Below are positions 15,097 through 16,385 of a DNA stretch of 16,385 nucleotides, piece after piece. The notes below the pieces were generated by a model that was not told where the DNA came from, ran no database searches, and saw only the letters and a list, made by a program, of their open reading frames with translations. This stretch comes from CAUJIW01 sp963205175. Lineage in GTDB: Bacteria > Pseudomonadota > Alphaproteobacteria > Sphingomonadales > Sphingomonadaceae. Location of the stretch: the NCBI GenBank assembly GCA_041060555.1, contig JBEUDS010000037.1, one strand, 5' to 3'. The first letter of the stretch is position 1. The number at the start of each line of letters is the position of its first letter. The position numbers and the translations under genes are program-made.

Positions 15097-16050
15097 TCGA
15101 TCAACATCTTCCTTCTCGACGGCGATCCGAACGGCATTCGGGTGGCGCAGATTTCGATGTCGACGATCCAGGCCATCGCCTTTCGCCGCAACCAGTTGCG
15201 TCGGGTTCGCGAAGCATTTCCTGAGATCGAGAGGCCGGGTGTCTACATTCTGATTGGCGCTGATGAAGACGCTCAGGATCGGCAACTTGCGTATATCGGC
15301 GAATCTGAAGGTGTCGGCGCCCGCCTAACCTATCACAACTCTAACGAGGCTGGGCGTGACGCCAAGGGTTTCTGGACCGATACCGTCGTCCTGATCAGCA
15401 AGGACGAGAACCTGACCAAGAGCCACGCCCGTTATGTCGAGGCCTGCCTCATCCGCGGCGTCGGCAGTAATCCTCGCTGGACGCTTCCCAATACGCGGAC
15501 ACCCTCCGACGACGCCGGCAAGTTGCCGTTGCCCGACCGCGCGGCAATGGATGAGTTTGTGGATCAGACGAAAACCCTAGTAGGTGCACTTGGCTGGGAT
15601 CTGTTTCGTGAAGTCCGCGGGCGAGTGGCTGAGGCGATGCCGGTAGACCATGCTCTTTCCGACGCTGCGCCTGTCGGAAGCCCTCGCTTCTTCTTTCGGG
15701 GAGAGGGTTTCGCAGCTGAAATGGAGCTCGGGCCATCCGGGGACTTCGTGGTCAGGTCCGGCTCGAAGGCACGGGTCCGGACAACGACGACGATCCCACG
15801 CGGCACAACCGCTCTGCGCAATACCCTGCTCGATAAAGGGGTGTTGCGGCAGGAAGGCGATTTCCTAGTTTTCACCAGCGACTATAGTTTTTCTTCTGCC
15901 TCGGCCGCAGCTGCGACCGTAATCGGAGCGAGCGCGAACGGGCGGATACTGTGGAAACTCCCTGATGGCCGGACGTATGCGGACTGGGAGACCGCCCAGG
16001 GCAACGCTCCGATCATCGAAGGTGAGATGGGCGACTTAGGCGCAGAATAG
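15082..16050 (+). CDS. GIY-YIG nuclease family protein with C-terminal DUF4357
   Basis: 322 residues. GIY-YIG domain at about 50-145: GVYIL (53-57) and AYIGES (70-75) are the two signature strands, Arg81 in GARLTYH is the likely catalytic arginine, and Glu120 in ARYVEACLI the likely metal-binding glutamate. The C-terminal part (about 205-305) is DUF4357-like: GFAAEMELGPSGDFVVRSGS, LRNTLLDKGVLRQEGDFLVF, then FSSASAAAATVIGASANGR and WKLPDGRTYADWE. GIY-YIG enzymes cleave DNA with one metal ion; proteins of this two-domain type are often seen beside restriction systems, and their exact role is unclear to me. It overlaps res by ATGA (15082-15085) and is the last gene of the operon. It may be an extra nuclease of the complex or an independent accessory (inference). 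Confidence 0.9.
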   Translation: MTKPRSINIFLLDGDPNGIRVAQISMSTIQAIAFRRNQLRRVREAFPEIERPGVYILIGADEDAQDRQLAYIGESEGVGARLTYHNSNEAGRDAKGFWTDTVVLISKDENLTKSHARYVEACLIRGVGSNPRWTLPNTRTPSDDAGKLPLPDRAAMDEFVDQTKTLVGALGWDLFREVRGRVAEAMPVDHALSDAAPVGSPRFFFRGEGFAAEMELGPSGDFVVRSGSKARVRTTTTIPRGTTALRNTLLDKGVLRQEGDFLVFTSDYSFSSASAAAATVIGASANGRILWKLPDGRTYADWETAQGNAPIIEGEMGDLGAE

Positions 16051-16165
16051 TTGGACTGCAGCTGTTTTGCCGAGCGGTTATCGAAGGGGATTCCAAAGCG
16101 ATCTGAGGCGGGCAGGAACAATATCATTGTACTTCAATGGCTTAAAATTCCGTACTGGCGCCGGT

Positions 16166-16385
16166 TCAGTCCAAAGGTCGAGAGAAAAAGGACGGAGAGA
16201 GAACGCTCGGGGCCGAGTTTCGGTGTGGCGCAGTCCACAGGTCTGCGCCCGAACCGCGGTTAGCGTCCGCGCTCGTGGTGTAATTTCCGGTGTAGGCGAT
16301 GGTGTATTCCGGGGTGGGGCATGCCCCACCCCGGAATGCGGCGTCGCTGGTGGCCACCGGGTTCATCGTTATGGTGGAGTTTGCA
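16166..16385 (-). CDS. Possible 5'-truncated minus-strand gene entering from the right edge
   Basis: A minus-strand frame is open from the window edge to a stop at 16166-16168, giving at least 72 residues. Its upper part (16230-16385) has G/C-rich third positions like real genes here and reads as a Thr/Tyr/Asn-rich sequence with a short internal similarity (PEYTIAYTGNYTTSADANR). The last ~25 residues look less natural, so the frame may be the broken end of a gene interrupted by this island, or chance. No family is recognised. Confidence 0.25.
   Translation of the reverse strand, partial: ANSTITMNPVATSDAAFRGGACPTPEYTIAYTGNYTTSADANRGSGADLWTAPHRNSAPSVLSPSFFSRPLD
16227..16249 (+). terminator. 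Candidate stem-loop terminator without T-tract
   Basis: GGCGCAG (16227-16233) and CTGCGCC (16243-16249) form a perfect 7-bp stem with a 9-base loop, 177 bp after the stop of the last operon gene. No run of T follows, so it is not a classical intrinsic terminator; it could still stabilise or end the long defence transcript. Low confidence. Confidence 0.25.
16306..16337. repeat. Perfect 32-bp palindrome
   Basis: ATTCCGGGGTGGGGCA (16306-16321) is followed directly by its exact reverse complement (16322-16337), with no spacer. The stem can extend by G-U pairs on both sides. Such a structure could be a cruciform-forming recombination or termination site, a small palindromic repeat element, or an attachment-site core. 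It lies inside the open minus-strand frame at the right edge. Confidence 0.85.

Larger units (their letters stand above)
16051..16385. other. Region after the operon, mostly non-coding
   Basis: No convincing plus-strand gene. The first ~150 bp are comparatively AT-rich, with a small inverted repeat ACAAT/ATTGT at 16118-16130. Then come a 7-bp stem-loop (16227-16249), a 10-bp palindrome AACCGCGGTT (16252-16261), two imperfect copies of GGTGTA-TT-CCGG (16277-16290 and 16301-16312) and a long palindrome (16306-16337). A minus-strand frame is open from 16166 to the edge. No tRNA-like sequence and no T-tract terminator was seen. Confidence 0.5.

Noticed and set aside
16051..16263. Short plus-strand open frame after the operon
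   Set aside because: Begins with TTG directly after the GIY-YIG stop, has no Shine-Dalgarno, and its composition (Arg/Lys/Glu-rich tail) does not look like a gene.
1..16385. CRISPR array, tRNA or rRNA genes, or insertion-sequence transposase
   Set aside because: No regularly spaced direct repeats, no tRNA T-arm/acceptor pattern, no rRNA-like block and no transposase motifs were seen on either strand.

Overview
The window is GC-rich, with strong G/C preference at third codon positions. It carries a small-ORF / DUF2924 / large serine recombinase / ParB-like HTH module that I know mainly from Alphaproteobacteria. I infer an alphaproteobacterial accessory (defence/integration) region; the genus cannot be read from the sequence.

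Layout. (1) Positions 1-2488, minus strand: three tandem genes, namely a 415-aa protein of unknown family, a 330-aa protein with a Cys-rich knuckle and a C-terminal OmpR/PhoB-like winged helix, and the first 87 residues of a small protein that runs off the left edge. I recognise no function for this cassette. (2) Positions 2489-2639: a divergent intergenic region with two inverted repeats. (3) Positions 2640-5021, plus strand: four genes joined by ATGA overlaps, namely a 67-aa ORF, DUF2924, a large serine recombinase and a ParB-like HTH protein. (4) Positions 5022-5157: a control region holding a near-perfect 20-bp palindrome 30 bp before the next gene. (5) Positions 5158-16050, plus strand: six tightly packed genes, namely a WYL/BrxR-CapW-like regulator, a SNF2-type helicase with a degenerate PLD-like N-terminus, a DUF4391 protein, a type III Mod methyltransferase, a type III Res helicase-nuclease, and a GIY-YIG/DUF4357 protein. 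(6) Positions 16051-16385: mostly non-coding, with a stem-loop and a perfect 32-bp palindrome, the latter lying inside a minus-strand reading frame that is open at the right edge.

How the genes work together (inference). The six-gene operon looks like an expanded type III restriction-modification or 'restriction-like' anti-phage system. Mod should mark self DNA at a recognition site. Res, and possibly the second SF2 motor with DUF4391, should sense or translocate on unmodified DNA. The nuclease domains of Res and the GIY-YIG protein should cut. The WYL protein probably represses the operon through the upstream palindrome.

The most unusual signal is a hairpin at 5990-6026 that covers both the Shine-Dalgarno and part of the start codon of the helicase gene while overlapping the end of the regulator gene. 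It could make expression of the effector genes depend on ribosomes finishing the regulator, or act as a second operator. The recombinase module next door may have moved the cassette, but no attachment sites could be identified.
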